Position numbers and translations under genes: made by a program. Source: a virus. From it: a stretch of 64,000 nt of DNA. The stretch is taken from the IMG/VR virus record IMGVR_UViG_3300050166_000025, positions 87,112 to 151,111 of that record; one strand, 5' to 3'. The notes under the pieces were generated by a model. It was not told the origin of the DNA, searched no databases, and worked only from the letters and a program-made list of their open reading frames with translations. Below, piece by piece: positions 1-9,300 of the stretch (positions are counted from its first letter, which is position 1; each line of letters begins with the position of its first letter).

Positions 1-28
1 TTAATGTATAGATTTATAATTTTAAAAA

Positions 29-568
29 TTAGGCAATAGTTGCACCATGGCTACCAACGATAAACCATTTAGTTCCAGCAAATTTAAGTGAAACTCCACC
101 ATTTGCACCGATCGTTAATGAAGTTACTCCAGCAATGTTGGTAACACTGACAGCAACAGATACATTATCTGATAATAAAAAGATCTCTTGTCCTTCATCT
201 CCAATATTTAAGTTAACTGAAGAAACTGCAATTTTATAAATGGCATGAACAAAAGCATTTGCGTTTGGTAAGTCACCTGATGCAATGTTTTTAACTGAAA
301 GATTAGAACCAGCGCCTAACGTAAATTTAGCGTTGATCGCGGTTGGAACAGCCGAAGTTAAAGCAGTATTGCTAATTACAACTTTCCCAGCTGCAACGTT
401 AACAGAGCCAAATGCGGCACTGCCAGACAATGCGATAGACTGATTTGTTACGTTTAATAATCCAGCGATGTCTGCTAAATCACTATTAATAGCTGTAAAG
501 TTGTCGTTGATAACAACTCTAGATGATGATACGCTATCAGTACCTAAAATTTGTGTAATGTTTGCCAT
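29..568 (-). CDS. Putative virion structural or fibre-associated protein
   Basis: Protein of 179 residues starting MANITQILG. A TTG nine bases upstream gives a slightly longer frame, but the ATG is preferred because TTG starts are rare here. The sequence is rich in Ser, Val, Asn and Ala with alternating hydrophobic residues, as in beta-rich phage fibre or decoration proteins. No catalytic motif is seen. It lies 9 bases downstream of the large baseplate-type gene at 578 in the same direction, so it is probably the last gene of the baseplate transcript. The exact role is unknown. Confidence 0.6.
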   Translation of the reverse strand: MANITQILGTDSVSSSRVVINDNFTAINSDLADIAGLLNVTNQSIALSGSAAFGSVNVAAGKVVISNTALTSAVPTAINAKFTLGAGSNLSVKNIASGDLPNANAFVHAIYKIAVSSVNLNIGDEGQEIFLLSDNVSVAVSVTNIAGVTSLTIGANGGVSLKFAGTKWFIVGSHGATIA

Positions 569-577
569 TTTGAACAA

Positions 578-3349
578 TTATTTTATAGTTAAAATATTTC
601 TTTTAATATTATTTGTGTTTCCGTTACAATCGGTTAATTCTAATTCCAATGAGTAATCTCCCCTACTCGAAAATAGGTATGTTAGCCATTGATTATTATA
701 GTATATATCACCGTCATTTTTACTATTATTGGTTAGTTTCCAAGTCTGTTTAGCAATGCCCGGCATTTTAGTTTGATCGAATGAGAAAACAACATGTGTT
801 AATATTGAAATATCTTGATGACCTGTTATAAATCTAACGTCATTATAAGTAGGATTGTATCCTTTATAATTAATCTTTCCATAAACTAGGCCTCCATTGT
901 CCACAAAATAAACATCCGTAAAGTCGTATGATGAAGAATATTCTTTACCAGCTGCCAAAATAAATTCACAAGAATCTTTAATGCCGTCTGAATTACTATC
1001 TTTAAACGCTGGGTTGAATATAAACTTAGTTAGCAAAGGATACTGTTTCTTATCTAATCCGTTTAATTCGCTTGCAACATTCTGCCAAGCTGTCACGTCA
1101 TGCAAATCAGCGGGGTACGTAGATTGAATTAGATAGCTTTCAGTTTCTTCTAAACCACTAGCCTGATTAAACCACTTAATAGTTAGTGCTTTATTAGTGT
1201 GGCCCTGATCTTGTCTTATATCTAATAAGAATGATGAGTTTTGATCAGCGCTAACTCTAGTCATATCCCATGACAAATTATTAGCATCATTCCACGTTGC
1301 CTCCTTCAAGTACTTCCAAACATAAGGGCCTGGAGTTTCTGAATAACCGGTCGGTGAATTAGCGTCAACGTATCTTCTAGTGATTGAGAACTGATGACCA
1401 GCTGATTCGTCAATAGTATAGTTTGCTCTGTCAAGTGTTAGGTACCAAGTTGCAATAGCATCTCTGATTTCCGTTGGATTTTCTTGTGGAAAATCATATG
1501 TTCCACCGGCTCTATTGAATTGAATATTGTAATCATTCCAAGATTGAACCTCCTCTTTCTTCTCATACACTCCATATATGTCAACATTTTTACATTTGAC
1601 TTCTATTGCGTCGTGTTTAATACTCGCGCTTCTAGCATTGTATAGATCATGAAGAGTTAAGATCACATCATATTTACCGGCGTAAGGTAAAATAAATGGA
1701 AACTCATACATTTCTCCAATGGTACCTGAAACGGTTTGCATAAAATCATTAGGTCCAATCACTGTCCATTCTGCCTCGTAAACTCCTTTATACCACCAAT
1801 TATCCATTGATAATAGACTTGAGTCAATGCCAGTGTAATCATTAGATGCAAATCCAGCATCACTCCAAGTGAAGTCAGCTGCATCCCAACTTTGCGGAAA
1901 AGAATTACATTTTAAAATTATAGGACAACCGATAGGTGTCTTGTCTAAAATTGGAAATGTAGTAAGCTCATTATTATAATAAGTATCATAAAATGCAATT
2001 ATTTCATTTTTTGCTAATTCGGCTGACGTATCAATCGTAGACTGACTAAAGTCTATGTTGACAAATCTAAGATCCTCTATAAAAAGAGGTCTCTCTGGCC
2101 AAACTGTAAAATCAACTTCAACTCCAGAATTCTGAACTTGAATGCTGTGCTGGTTGTTCCAGACTGATTGTTTAAACTGAGAAAAGTAATCAGCTTCTCC
2201 AGTAATATCTACAATTTTTGCTTGTAGTGGTAAGTATTCTCTTTGTAATTTTTTCTTTAATCCATAGAGCTTAATTAAAATTTCGTCCGGAGAAAATTGT
2301 GTAATTTCTTTAGTTTGAGGAATATCCCACTCATCTAAGACACCGGTGGCCTCATTTATTCTGTACGATAATGAAAAGCGGCTAGTCTTTTTGTGATTTG
2401 AACTAGGCAATTCAACATTAGCTGACTTTTCAGCTAAAAAACCTTTACTGTTTTGGTTAGGGATAGCAACGGCTTTTAATTTTCCAAAATTAGAAGATTG
2501 CTCGTTGATGTTTAACCAGTATTCTTTAAGAGTTAGGTTATCGTAACCATAAAATTTAATTGCGTTTAAGATGGCTTTATATGTTCCAATAAATGGAGCA
2601 ATATTATGTGCCTCTAATAATAATTCTTTACGCTTGTTATTGATTAGTTGCCAGTCAATTGCCAATTCATTCACATCAGAGTCTCTGAAGATAATCGTGT
2701 CATCCTCGTTAACCGAAAGTCCCATGTTTGATAGTAACACTGCTAATCTTTCGTCTTCCGCTACAGTCTCACCATAAAACTTGATGGCTGCTATAGTGGA
2801 AGTAACTACACCATTCTCGATCTCATAGATATTAAGAGTTCTAACGTGTATAGCTTCATCGCTAGAGTTTATTGCAACGTTACAGTGAAGAGCCTCTTTA
2901 TTATATAAAGAATCAACACTCTTGTATGATATGTTTTTAGTTACATGATTTGCGCTAGAGTTTGATTCTTGATACGATACTATTCCTTGATTAACACTGG
3001 AATTTTGCATATCTAAATCTAGAGAATCCTTGACATTAATCAAGTATGTTCCATCCGCGTTTAACGTAGCGTCATATATAAAGATAGAATCACTAGAGCC
3101 AGATTCTTCTATAAATTCAAATTTTAATGTAGTTGAATTTTCATTTTCAGAAATAGGCCTAATGTATTGTATGTCACCTGATTCAGTGATAACTTCTTCG
3201 AAAATAAAAAGATTAGAGGTTTCATACAGTCCAGTTGAAACCCTAGGCATGTAAACGTGACCAGACCAATATTGTGATGTTTCATCATAATAAAAATCAA
3301 GTTCACCGGAAATACCATCAAAAAATCTTAGGTTTTGATATTTTAACAT
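578..3349 (-). CDS. Large baseplate wedge or tail structural protein
   Basis: Protein of 923 residues, beta-rich, without signal peptide or membrane segment. A middle part around residues 240-290 (HNIAPFIGTYKAILNAIKFYG) resembles a conserved segment in large baseplate wedge proteins of T4-like phages. The C-terminal third has features of Ig/PKD-like domains, including a DSNSDGIKDSC loop. It follows the 92-residue gene at 3353 and the gp6-like gene at 3631, the place where T4-like phages keep gp7/gp10-type wedge proteins. Assignment to a specific gp is inference from position and size; the structural role is more secure. Confidence 0.6.
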   Translation of the reverse strand: MLKYQNLRFFDGISGELDFYYDETSQYWSGHVYMPRVSTGLYETSNLFIFEEVITESGDIQYIRPISENENSTTLKFEFIEESGSSDSIFIYDATLNADGTYLINVKDSLDLDMQNSSVNQGIVSYQESNSSANHVTKNISYKSVDSLYNKEALHCNVAINSSDEAIHVRTLNIYEIENGVVTSTIAAIKFYGETVAEDERLAVLLSNMGLSVNEDDTIIFRDSDVNELAIDWQLINNKRKELLLEAHNIAPFIGTYKAILNAIKFYGYDNLTLKEYWLNINEQSSNFGKLKAVAIPNQNSKGFLAEKSANVELPSSNHKKTSRFSLSYRINEATGVLDEWDIPQTKEITQFSPDEILIKLYGLKKKLQREYLPLQAKIVDITGEADYFSQFKQSVWNNQHSIQVQNSGVEVDFTVWPERPLFIEDLRFVNIDFSQSTIDTSAELAKNEIIAFYDTYYNNELTTFPILDKTPIGCPIILKCNSFPQSWDAADFTWSDAGFASNDYTGIDSSLLSMDNWWYKGVYEAEWTVIGPNDFMQTVSGTIGEMYEFPFILPYAGKYDVILTLHDLYNARSASIKHDAIEVKCKNVDIYGVYEKKEEVQSWNDYNIQFNRAGGTYDFPQENPTEIRDAIATWYLTLDRANYTIDESAGHQFSITRRYVDANSPTGYSETPGPYVWKYLKEATWNDANNLSWDMTRVSADQNSSFLLDIRQDQGHTNKALTIKWFNQASGLEETESYLIQSTYPADLHDVTAWQNVASELNGLDKKQYPLLTKFIFNPAFKDSNSDGIKDSCEFILAAGKEYSSSYDFTDVYFVDNGGLVYGKINYKGYNPTYNDVRFITGHQDISILTHVVFSFDQTKMPGIAKQTWKLTNNSKNDGDIYYNNQWLTYLFSSRGDYSLELELTDCNGNTNNIKRNILTIK

Positions 3350-3352
3350 GCG

Positions 3353-3631
3353 TTATTTAACTTTTTTGTACGCCTTACCAACCGTGTATGATTTATAAAT
3401 TTTTAAATATGTAACTGCGTTTATATATTTAACTAAAATATCTTGCAGCAGTATTATAAAATCTTTAACGTACGCATTTCTAGAAATAGAAGAAGAAGTA
3501 TTTCTAAAAATAATATCTTTAGCAAAATTTCGACCTAGGTTCTTTCTATCGTCTTTGATTTGAGATTGAACGTCATATATGCTCTTTTTATTAGCACCAA
3601 ACAAACCATCATGCAAGTTACTATTTGCCAT
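3353..3631 (-). CDS. Small hypothetical protein in baseplate operon
   Basis: Protein of 92 residues, basic, starting MANSNLHDGLFG. Its ATG overlaps the stop codon of the gp6-like gene by one base, and it ends 3 bases before the next gene, which indicates translational coupling inside the baseplate operon. I do not recognise a family. A minor baseplate or assembly protein is likely from context only. Confidence 0.6.
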   Translation of the reverse strand: MANSNLHDGLFGANKKSIYDVQSQIKDDRKNLGRNFAKDIIFRNTSSSISRNAYVKDFIILLQDILVKYINAVTYLKIYKSYTVGKAYKKVK

Positions 3632-5451
3632 TAAATTGCTTTTCTATTTTGAGTTTGTATCTTTGTAAATATTGTATTAGGTACAGCTGGCTCATCAAAG
3701 TAAACTGAAAGAGCAGCTTGTTCTCCAAGTCTAGCGTCATCATTTACCATAACCGAATCTCTATCTAACCAACCACCTCTGAATATTGCAACTTCTTCCT
3801 TGCCTAAGATAATGTCTCCGAACGAATCCATCGCAACAACTGATTCAGGAAGAGCGTCACCTGGAGCAATATTGATTTTTGTTTGCTTTGTAGTCTTCTT
3901 AAAGAATACATATTTTTGTTTTCCATTACCAATGCTTTCTAATACTGGTGTTGATGGAGTAACAATTGTCGTATCTACTGTGTAGTATCCTAGTCTTCTT
4001 GCTGTTTCTTCGGCCTCTGACACAAATCTCAAGTTGACCGAATCAACTCCTTCAACCGCTTCAATCACTGCAATCAAATCAGATTTAGGCAATCTATCTC
4101 TTCTGGTAATGTTTAATAGGTATTGAGAAACTTTACTTCTAACTTCATTAAATAATTGTGCTTTAGAATAGCCTTCAAAATATCTAAGTTTAATATCAAC
4201 CCTAAATCTCTTAACAATAGGATCTACTATTTTAACTTCAGTAGTGACCATTTGTTGACCAGATTCAGATAAAACTCCTAGTATCGCATTCTTTTGATCT
4301 TGAGAAAAGAAGAATTCTTGTGTTGAAATGCTAAAGTAATCCTGATTAGAAGTCAACTTCTTTTTAATGTCAGGTAGCATGAATAGGTAAATGACATTGT
4401 CATCATCTAAATATCCATCATCTGTTGTATTGTATGCATCTAAATAAGAAAACATTCCATACTTAGATAGAAAGTATTCATAATTTTCAGGTGTTGCTAA
4501 AACAAAAGATTTAGACGCGAGTGGCGCGATTAATTTAGTTAACGCAATATCTTCTACGTCTGCTCCCATTTTTGGAGCTAACGTGCATTTTAATTCTAAT
4601 ATGTCATTTAAGTTGTATGAATTTCCAGAAGAATCATATCCAACATCCTGAAATTTAAAGGTTAAATCTCTCGAATCAACCATATTTCCAGCAGTTCCTC
4701 TAGTAGAAATGTAACTAATATCAATGCTGGCTCCTAATTGCGGCTCTTTTCCTAGTGAATTATTTCCAAAATATATGTCTAGGCCTCCAGTGACAGCAGT
4801 TTTTACTAAGTATCCTTTAGTATCAGGTTGCATGTCATACAGAGATTCATACTTTGTCCACTTCTCACCGTTAACTGAAACTCTAACTGAATCATGATCA
4901 GTTGTTCCATTTGTAATAATATTAAATGATTGCAATGCTTCTCCGGTTCCGGTAACAGTTTGATTCTCTAATTTACCCTGAATAATAGGAATAAACATAT
5001 AAGCAGAATTAGATTTTTCAATTCTAAACTGATCATTATTCGTTCTTAGTAGGTAAGATAATCCGTTTGAATTAGAAACAATTGCAGAATTAGCAGGTAT
5101 TGTGATAGCGTCTCCTGCAATTTCATTGATTGCACCCGTATTTAATCTAATAGCAATTTCACCAATAGCGCTAGCTCCTCTATACGCATCATGGCCAGTC
5201 AATCTTGCCAAACCATAGACCGATTCAGGCTGTTGCGCCGTCAAGATATTTTGCTCAACCGTTGAGTCTTCAATATAGAAAAAGATCAGCTCTCCAAGTT
5301 CATGTATTACCTCTAATACTTGCGCAAAAGGAGACGCAGAAGTAAACATTTCTCCTAAACGGCCATACAGTCTAGAGATATAGGTTCTAGTGTCTGCGAT
5401 CGTCTGAGACGCTAGAATTCTAGATGTTTGTAAAAATTTTAAATCTGCCAT
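3631..5451 (-). CDS. Baseplate wedge protein, gp6/baseplate J-like
   Basis: Protein of 606 residues with the layout of the baseplate J/gp6 family. The N-terminal helical part (residues 20-100) contains the VLEVIHELGELIFFYIEDS segment. A central beta domain holds GAINEIAGDAITIPANS, the typical 'G..v.ag' start of the J-like core. The C-terminal part has repeating strand-helix units, including RDRLPKSDLIAVIEAVEGVDSV. In T4, gp6 forms the inner iris ring of the baseplate wedge. The next gene upstream at 5465 is gp25-like, the usual neighbour of gp6 in contractile injection systems. Confidence 0.85.
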   Translation of the reverse strand: MADLKFLQTSRILASQTIADTRTYISRLYGRLGEMFTSASPFAQVLEVIHELGELIFFYIEDSTVEQNILTAQQPESVYGLARLTGHDAYRGASAIGEIAIRLNTGAINEIAGDAITIPANSAIVSNSNGLSYLLRTNNDQFRIEKSNSAYMFIPIIQGKLENQTVTGTGEALQSFNIITNGTTDHDSVRVSVNGEKWTKYESLYDMQPDTKGYLVKTAVTGGLDIYFGNNSLGKEPQLGASIDISYISTRGTAGNMVDSRDLTFKFQDVGYDSSGNSYNLNDILELKCTLAPKMGADVEDIALTKLIAPLASKSFVLATPENYEYFLSKYGMFSYLDAYNTTDDGYLDDDNVIYLFMLPDIKKKLTSNQDYFSISTQEFFFSQDQKNAILGVLSESGQQMVTTEVKIVDPIVKRFRVDIKLRYFEGYSKAQLFNEVRSKVSQYLLNITRRDRLPKSDLIAVIEAVEGVDSVNLRFVSEAEETARRLGYYTVDTTIVTPSTPVLESIGNGKQKYVFFKKTTKQTKINIAPGDALPESVVAMDSFGDIILGKEEVAIFRGGWLDRDSVMVNDDARLGEQAALSVYFDEPAVPNTIFTKIQTQNRKAI

Positions 5452-5464
5452 TTTCTTTTTTATT

Positions 5465-5818
5465 TTATATTACAACCTGAACCTGATATCTTGAATCAAT
5501 CACGACATCGATAAAAATTGCATCTCTTTGCGTTCCACTTAAAAACTCAACTGTTGTTTTTACATCATACTTTTGAGCTAATGGAACAAACAATAACATC
5601 TGTGTGTTTATTTCGGACTCTATCTGACCAGCGTTATATGTAAATTCATACACTAAATCTTCAAGACTGCATCCAAATTCTGGATTTCCCAGCACATCTC
5701 CTTTATTTGTAAATAATACAAGTTCAATCTGTGCTAGCAGCTGTGCTATTTCACTTTCAGATTGTAATTTGTAAGGATCAAAATTAGGGTCGTCTACTGA
5801 TTTAATATAAAATTCCAT
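5465..5818 (-). CDS. Baseplate wedge protein, gp25/GPW family
   Basis: Protein of 117 residues, the usual length for the gp25-like family. The core NKGDVLGNPEFGCSLEDLVYEF matches the family pattern of an R/K-G-x-x-x-x-x-P-x-x-G-x-x-L motif. gp25 joins the wedge to the sheath-binding part of the baseplate. It sits 13 bases upstream of the gp6-like gene. Its start is preceded by AATATATAAACC directly before ATG, one of the TATATA-N4-ATG starts found on many late genes here. Confidence 0.88.
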   Translation of the reverse strand: MEFYIKSVDDPNFDPYKLQSESEIAQLLAQIELVLFTNKGDVLGNPEFGCSLEDLVYEFTYNAGQIESEINTQMLLFVPLAQKYDVKTTVEFLSGTQRDAIFIDVVIDSRYQVQVVI

Positions 5819-5833
5819 GGTTTATATATTTTC

Positions 5834-6673
5834 TTACGAGTGCATCATCCAGTCAGTGCCTTCATCTGATTTAATCTCTTCAATTACTTTATCCAGCTCA
5901 TCTTGACCAAGAGATTGTATTGCATCCGCGTTAACTTTAATTCCACCCGGTAGAGTATAGTCAAAAATAGACATTTTATTTCCTAATGAAATTTTAACTT
6001 TTGCCGAAACGTATCTAAAGAATGCTTCGTCATCGAAAAGAGCACACTCTGGAATAGTTTCATATACGTTTAAGATCACATCTTTCTTTGGGTTTAAACC
6101 AGTGAATCTAATCTCATGTGTTAGCTGATTATAGTGATAGCTGATAGGGCTCTCTATGATCTGTCTCGTTAAGTCAAAATAACTTTCATTAATTACATAG
6201 TATTGTAAGTTTTCAGCACCTGCGACTGTTCCTGTGCCACCATATAAACCACCGTATAGCATTCTTTCTAGTGCAAAGTCACCGGTAGTAAATTTAACCG
6301 AGGTTCCAGCTCCATATCTTGAACCGGTTTGTCCAACACCAAATACAGAATACACTTCTCCGCCTCCGGTGGTAGGGTCCATTTTGTCAAGTGTTAAGCT
6401 TCTAGTTCTTTTAAAGTATTCAGTCTCAAAAATAGCGTACGGTAAGTAATAAAAGTTCTCTCTCATGCTATACTCGTAGTTCTTATAGAACCACTTCTTA
6501 GCACGTTGCACTATATTATAAACCTCCTTTTTGGGTAAATTCATTGGGATCATACAAGAACCCGTTACGTCATCGGCTATACTTTTTAAGAAGTCATCTA
6601 GGCACATGCTGTTCCATGATGGCGGAGTTGTCTCCGTTCCCATGTCACCACCTACATTAAAAACATCACTCAT
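5834..6673 (-). CDS. Putative virion structural protein (neck/baseplate type)
   Basis: Protein of 279 residues, starting MSDVFNVGGDMGTETTPP. It has an aromatic-rich N-terminal half (KKWFYKNYEYSMRENFYYLPYAIFETEYFKR) and an acidic C-terminus. No enzyme motif is seen. The ATG overlaps the stop of the amidoligase-like gene by 8 bases, and gp25 follows 15 bases downstream, so it belongs to the baseplate operon. Proteins of this type are annotated as structural proteins in T4-like phages, but I cannot name the T4 counterpart. Confidence 0.6.
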   Translation of the reverse strand: MSDVFNVGGDMGTETTPPSWNSMCLDDFLKSIADDVTGSCMIPMNLPKKEVYNIVQRAKKWFYKNYEYSMRENFYYLPYAIFETEYFKRTRSLTLDKMDPTTGGGEVYSVFGVGQTGSRYGAGTSVKFTTGDFALERMLYGGLYGGTGTVAGAENLQYYVINESYFDLTRQIIESPISYHYNQLTHEIRFTGLNPKKDVILNVYETIPECALFDDEAFFRYVSAKVKISLGNKMSIFDYTLPGGIKVNADAIQSLGQDELDKVIEEIKSDEGTDWMMHS

Positions 6674-7994
6674 ATCTTGCTTGGTTTTTTATTACGTTTA
6701 CTATTTTATTAGAAGTCACTATCTCAACATCATTGAATTTAGCTGTCTTAGGTTCATACATACCCTCTCTGAATATTCCACCTTGCATCTCGCCTTTAAG
6801 AACTGCATCGCTCCCATAGAAGTAGCAATTTTTAAGAACGCAACTCGTTGCAACATGAGAAGATCCAACCTTTGAATTGTTAACCTGTGTACTCTGATAA
6901 AAATTACAATTTCTAATATCAGAAGATTTTACATCACACTTAAAGAAATCACAATGTGTTAATTCACCTTGAATTGAACATGCAACAAACTCATACCCTT
7001 CTAGTTCAAAGCAGTATGGTAAATTACCTTCGTTAATTTGAATTCTTCCAGTGTTAGAGTCATAGTTGATATGTCCTTTTTCCATCTGTCCATGTGTAAA
7101 TAGTCTAGATACTGACTCCTTAATTTGAGGCCAATACAAGTCTATTACATTTGGATCATTGTTTAAATCAACTGTAAATTTACATTTTGGGAAATTTTCA
7201 CTGATTTTTTTCCAGTCAACTCTAAGTTCGATGATCTTCTTGTTTTCAGCCAAGATTCTCTTTAACTCCAGTTTATTTGAAGGGTTAAATGCGTTTTCGG
7301 TGGCTGAGTTCCAGAGCTGAATCATAAAAATGTCGAGCATATTCAAAATCTTTGCTGGCTTTTTATGCCAATCTTCACCGCCTAAGTATCTAAACTCAAG
7401 ATAGTTTTTCTGTAACTTATCAAAGTTTACACCGTAATACTTGGTCTTTGGAAAAATAAAATTATTTTGGCTAATCTGCTCTCCATTATAAGTATAGGTT
7501 TCAACTCTAGGAATAACAAATTTGATTGATTTAGCGTAAGCTGAATCTTTTCTATTCGGAAATGATTTCCAAACAAGATCTTCATTAAAATCCAAGATGA
7601 ACTTTAGTGGGCTCATCTTGGAGATTAGGTTTTTATTGCCTGACAGTTTAGAGTCAAAGCTTAAATTTAAGTGTATTGAAGAACGTTCAGTTGTGTAACC
7701 GTTCTTTTGTATCCATTCGCATACCTTGATAATCATCAGCCTTGCAGCCGAATAAGGCATTGCGCCAGTTACCAACTCTATTAGTCCGGCGCCTCCAGAC
7801 ATATCTGGCTCCATTTTAAATTCGTCAGCTGTTGGCTGAAATGGGCTGTGTGCTTTCTTTTCTACTCTTATCTTCTTATTTAGCATCTCGCCAACGGCTT
7901 TCGCAGTGTCTTCAATACTAGTATTAGAATAGAACTCGAATTCAACTCCTACGAGGCCTTTTGATAAGATTTCAGAATCTTTAAGATTAATCAT
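6666..7994 (-). CDS. Amidoligase-like protein with C-terminal pentapeptide-like repeats
   Basis: Protein of 442 residues. The N-terminal domain (about 10-250) has the amidoligase (COOH-NH2 ligase, glutamine-synthetase fold) signature: KGLVGVEFEF near residue 13 (GxExE, metal binding), SSIHLNLSF near 102 and NYLEFRYLGG near 195. The family is predicted to form amide bonds between carboxyl and amino groups using ATP. The last 120 residues are rich in Cys, Phe and Asn at five-residue spacing (CDFFKC, RNCNFY, LKNCYF), like a pentapeptide beta-helix. It lies between S1-like and baseplate genes. A role in modifying a virion or host protein is inferred; the substrate is unknown. Confidence 0.72.
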   Translation of the reverse strand: MINLKDSEILSKGLVGVEFEFYSNTSIEDTAKAVGEMLNKKIRVEKKAHSPFQPTADEFKMEPDMSGGAGLIELVTGAMPYSAARLMIIKVCEWIQKNGYTTERSSIHLNLSFDSKLSGNKNLISKMSPLKFILDFNEDLVWKSFPNRKDSAYAKSIKFVIPRVETYTYNGEQISQNNFIFPKTKYYGVNFDKLQKNYLEFRYLGGEDWHKKPAKILNMLDIFMIQLWNSATENAFNPSNKLELKRILAENKKIIELRVDWKKISENFPKCKFTVDLNNDPNVIDLYWPQIKESVSRLFTHGQMEKGHINYDSNTGRIQINEGNLPYCFELEGYEFVACSIQGELTHCDFFKCDVKSSDIRNCNFYQSTQVNNSKVGSSHVATSCVLKNCYFYGSDAVLKGEMQGGIFREGMYEPKTAKFNDVEIVTSNKIVNVIKNQARYE

Positions 7995-7996
7995 GC

Positions 7997-8036
7997 GATA
8001 TATACAGTGAATATTTTCTATTTCACTATATATATC
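7997..8036 (-). promoter_or_regulatory. Long hairpin over the amidoligase translation start
   Basis: Arms 7997-8011 and 8022-8036 pair over 15 bases with a single wobble position around a 10-base AT-rich loop. The hairpin begins 9 bases after the S1-like stop codon and ends 2 bases before the amidoligase ATG, covering its TATATA box. No run of T follows in the minus direction, so it does not look like an intrinsic terminator. A control of translation or an mRNA processing site is possible. Confidence 0.5.
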
Positions 8037-8044
8037 ACTGATAA

Positions 8045-9259
8045 TTATATTAACTTCAAGAATACTTTTCTTGTAGCCTCATCAATTCTAGTAACGGTTA
8101 CCGTAATTGGATCTCCTTTCTTAATAGAAGCAATATCAATTCCTTCTAATTCTGATACGTGTAATAAGCCAACAATACCCTCTTCGATTGTTACAAAGAT
8201 ACCATAATCTTTAGTGGCTTTAACGCTACCAACTACTTGGCTAGGAACTGTGTATCTTTCTGCGATACCAATCCATGGGTTTGCTTGTTCTACTATCTCG
8301 ACCTGTGTAAGGGTGATCTTCTTTTCAGAGATAATTTCTTTAACCTTAAAGGTAATCTCTTCTCCAGGTTGAATCTGGCCAGCTGACAGACGCTTTGATA
8401 ACTCAACGTTTAAGTCATTCACGTGGATCATACCAGTTAAACATCCGTTAAATTCAACGAAGACACCGAACTTAGCTGTTCCTGTAACAGTTCCAGTATA
8501 TTCTGTCTCTGCAGGAGCTTCATTTAATTTATCAATCGCGACAGGAATCATCGCCTGTAAATATTTTCTATGTGATACTACGATAGTTCCTTTATCAGCT
8601 GAGAAACTAACTGGCACAACATACATTTCTGTTCCGATGATAGATTCAAAGTTAGATAGTTTGTTAGCTCCTGCTAATGAACCTGGCATAAAACAGTCAA
8701 TGCCTTGTACATTAACAATGTATCCGCCACCTGGAATCATTTGAGTTACTGTTCCAGTATATGCAGTTCTACCTGATTCAATTGAATTACGTAATTCTGC
8801 AAAAATAGCTTGTCTAGTTCCTTCGGTTACTGAACCTAAAATAAATCCTTTAGTGATCTTGTCTCCTAAGACTTTAATCATAAACTCTTTACCAGGTTGA
8901 ATTAATTTTCTAAATTGAGGTGATTCTTTTTCTAAATCAATATACGCTAATTCTCTATAACCAATATCGATCATAGCCCATTTTTCAGAGATAGAGTAAA
9001 CTGTTCCAGTATGATGTTCTCCGATTAAAACTTGATTTAATAGAGAATTAGAAGAAACTCCCATAATCATGTTATAGAGCTCTTGTGCATAGTTACTGCG
9101 AGAGTAAACTTTAACGCCTTCTGAAACTTTGATTTTTTTGTTGCCTTGTCTTAAAGCAGAAGGGCAATCTGCTGAATACTGATCCCAGTCAAAATTAGGA
9201 TCGGGTTGTCTCCAAGAAATTTGTGAACTTGTTGACTGATTTTTTTTTGTTTCTAACAT
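8045..9259 (-). CDS. Ribosomal protein S1-like protein with four S1 domains
   Basis: Protein of 404 residues built from consecutive S1 (OB-fold RNA-binding) domains at about residues 80-148, 165-232, 250-325 and 335-404. The third and fourth carry the classic pattern TGTVTGTAKFGVFVEFNG...GMIHVNDL and GSVKATKDYGIFVTIEEG...GLLHVSEL. Bacterial S1 usually has four to six domains; this one has a unique 75-residue N-terminal part. In bacteria S1 helps the ribosome bind mRNA with weak or no Shine-Dalgarno sequence. A phage copy among late structural genes could favour phage mRNAs. Plain RNA-binding or replicase-like roles remain possible. Confidence 0.85.
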   Translation of the reverse strand: MLETKKNQSTSSQISWRQPDPNFDWDQYSADCPSALRQGNKKIKVSEGVKVYSRSNYAQELYNMIMGVSSNSLLNQVLIGEHHTGTVYSISEKWAMIDIGYRELAYIDLEKESPQFRKLIQPGKEFMIKVLGDKITKGFILGSVTEGTRQAIFAELRNSIESGRTAYTGTVTQMIPGGGYIVNVQGIDCFMPGSLAGANKLSNFESIIGTEMYVVPVSFSADKGTIVVSHRKYLQAMIPVAIDKLNEAPAETEYTGTVTGTAKFGVFVEFNGCLTGMIHVNDLNVELSKRLSAGQIQPGEEITFKVKEIISEKKITLTQVEIVEQANPWIGIAERYTVPSQVVGSVKATKDYGIFVTIEEGIVGLLHVSELEGIDIASIKKGDPITVTVTRIDEATRKVFLKLI

Positions 9260-9300
9260 TTTTTGTTAAGTTAAAGTGTGAATATGAATTATATAACTGT

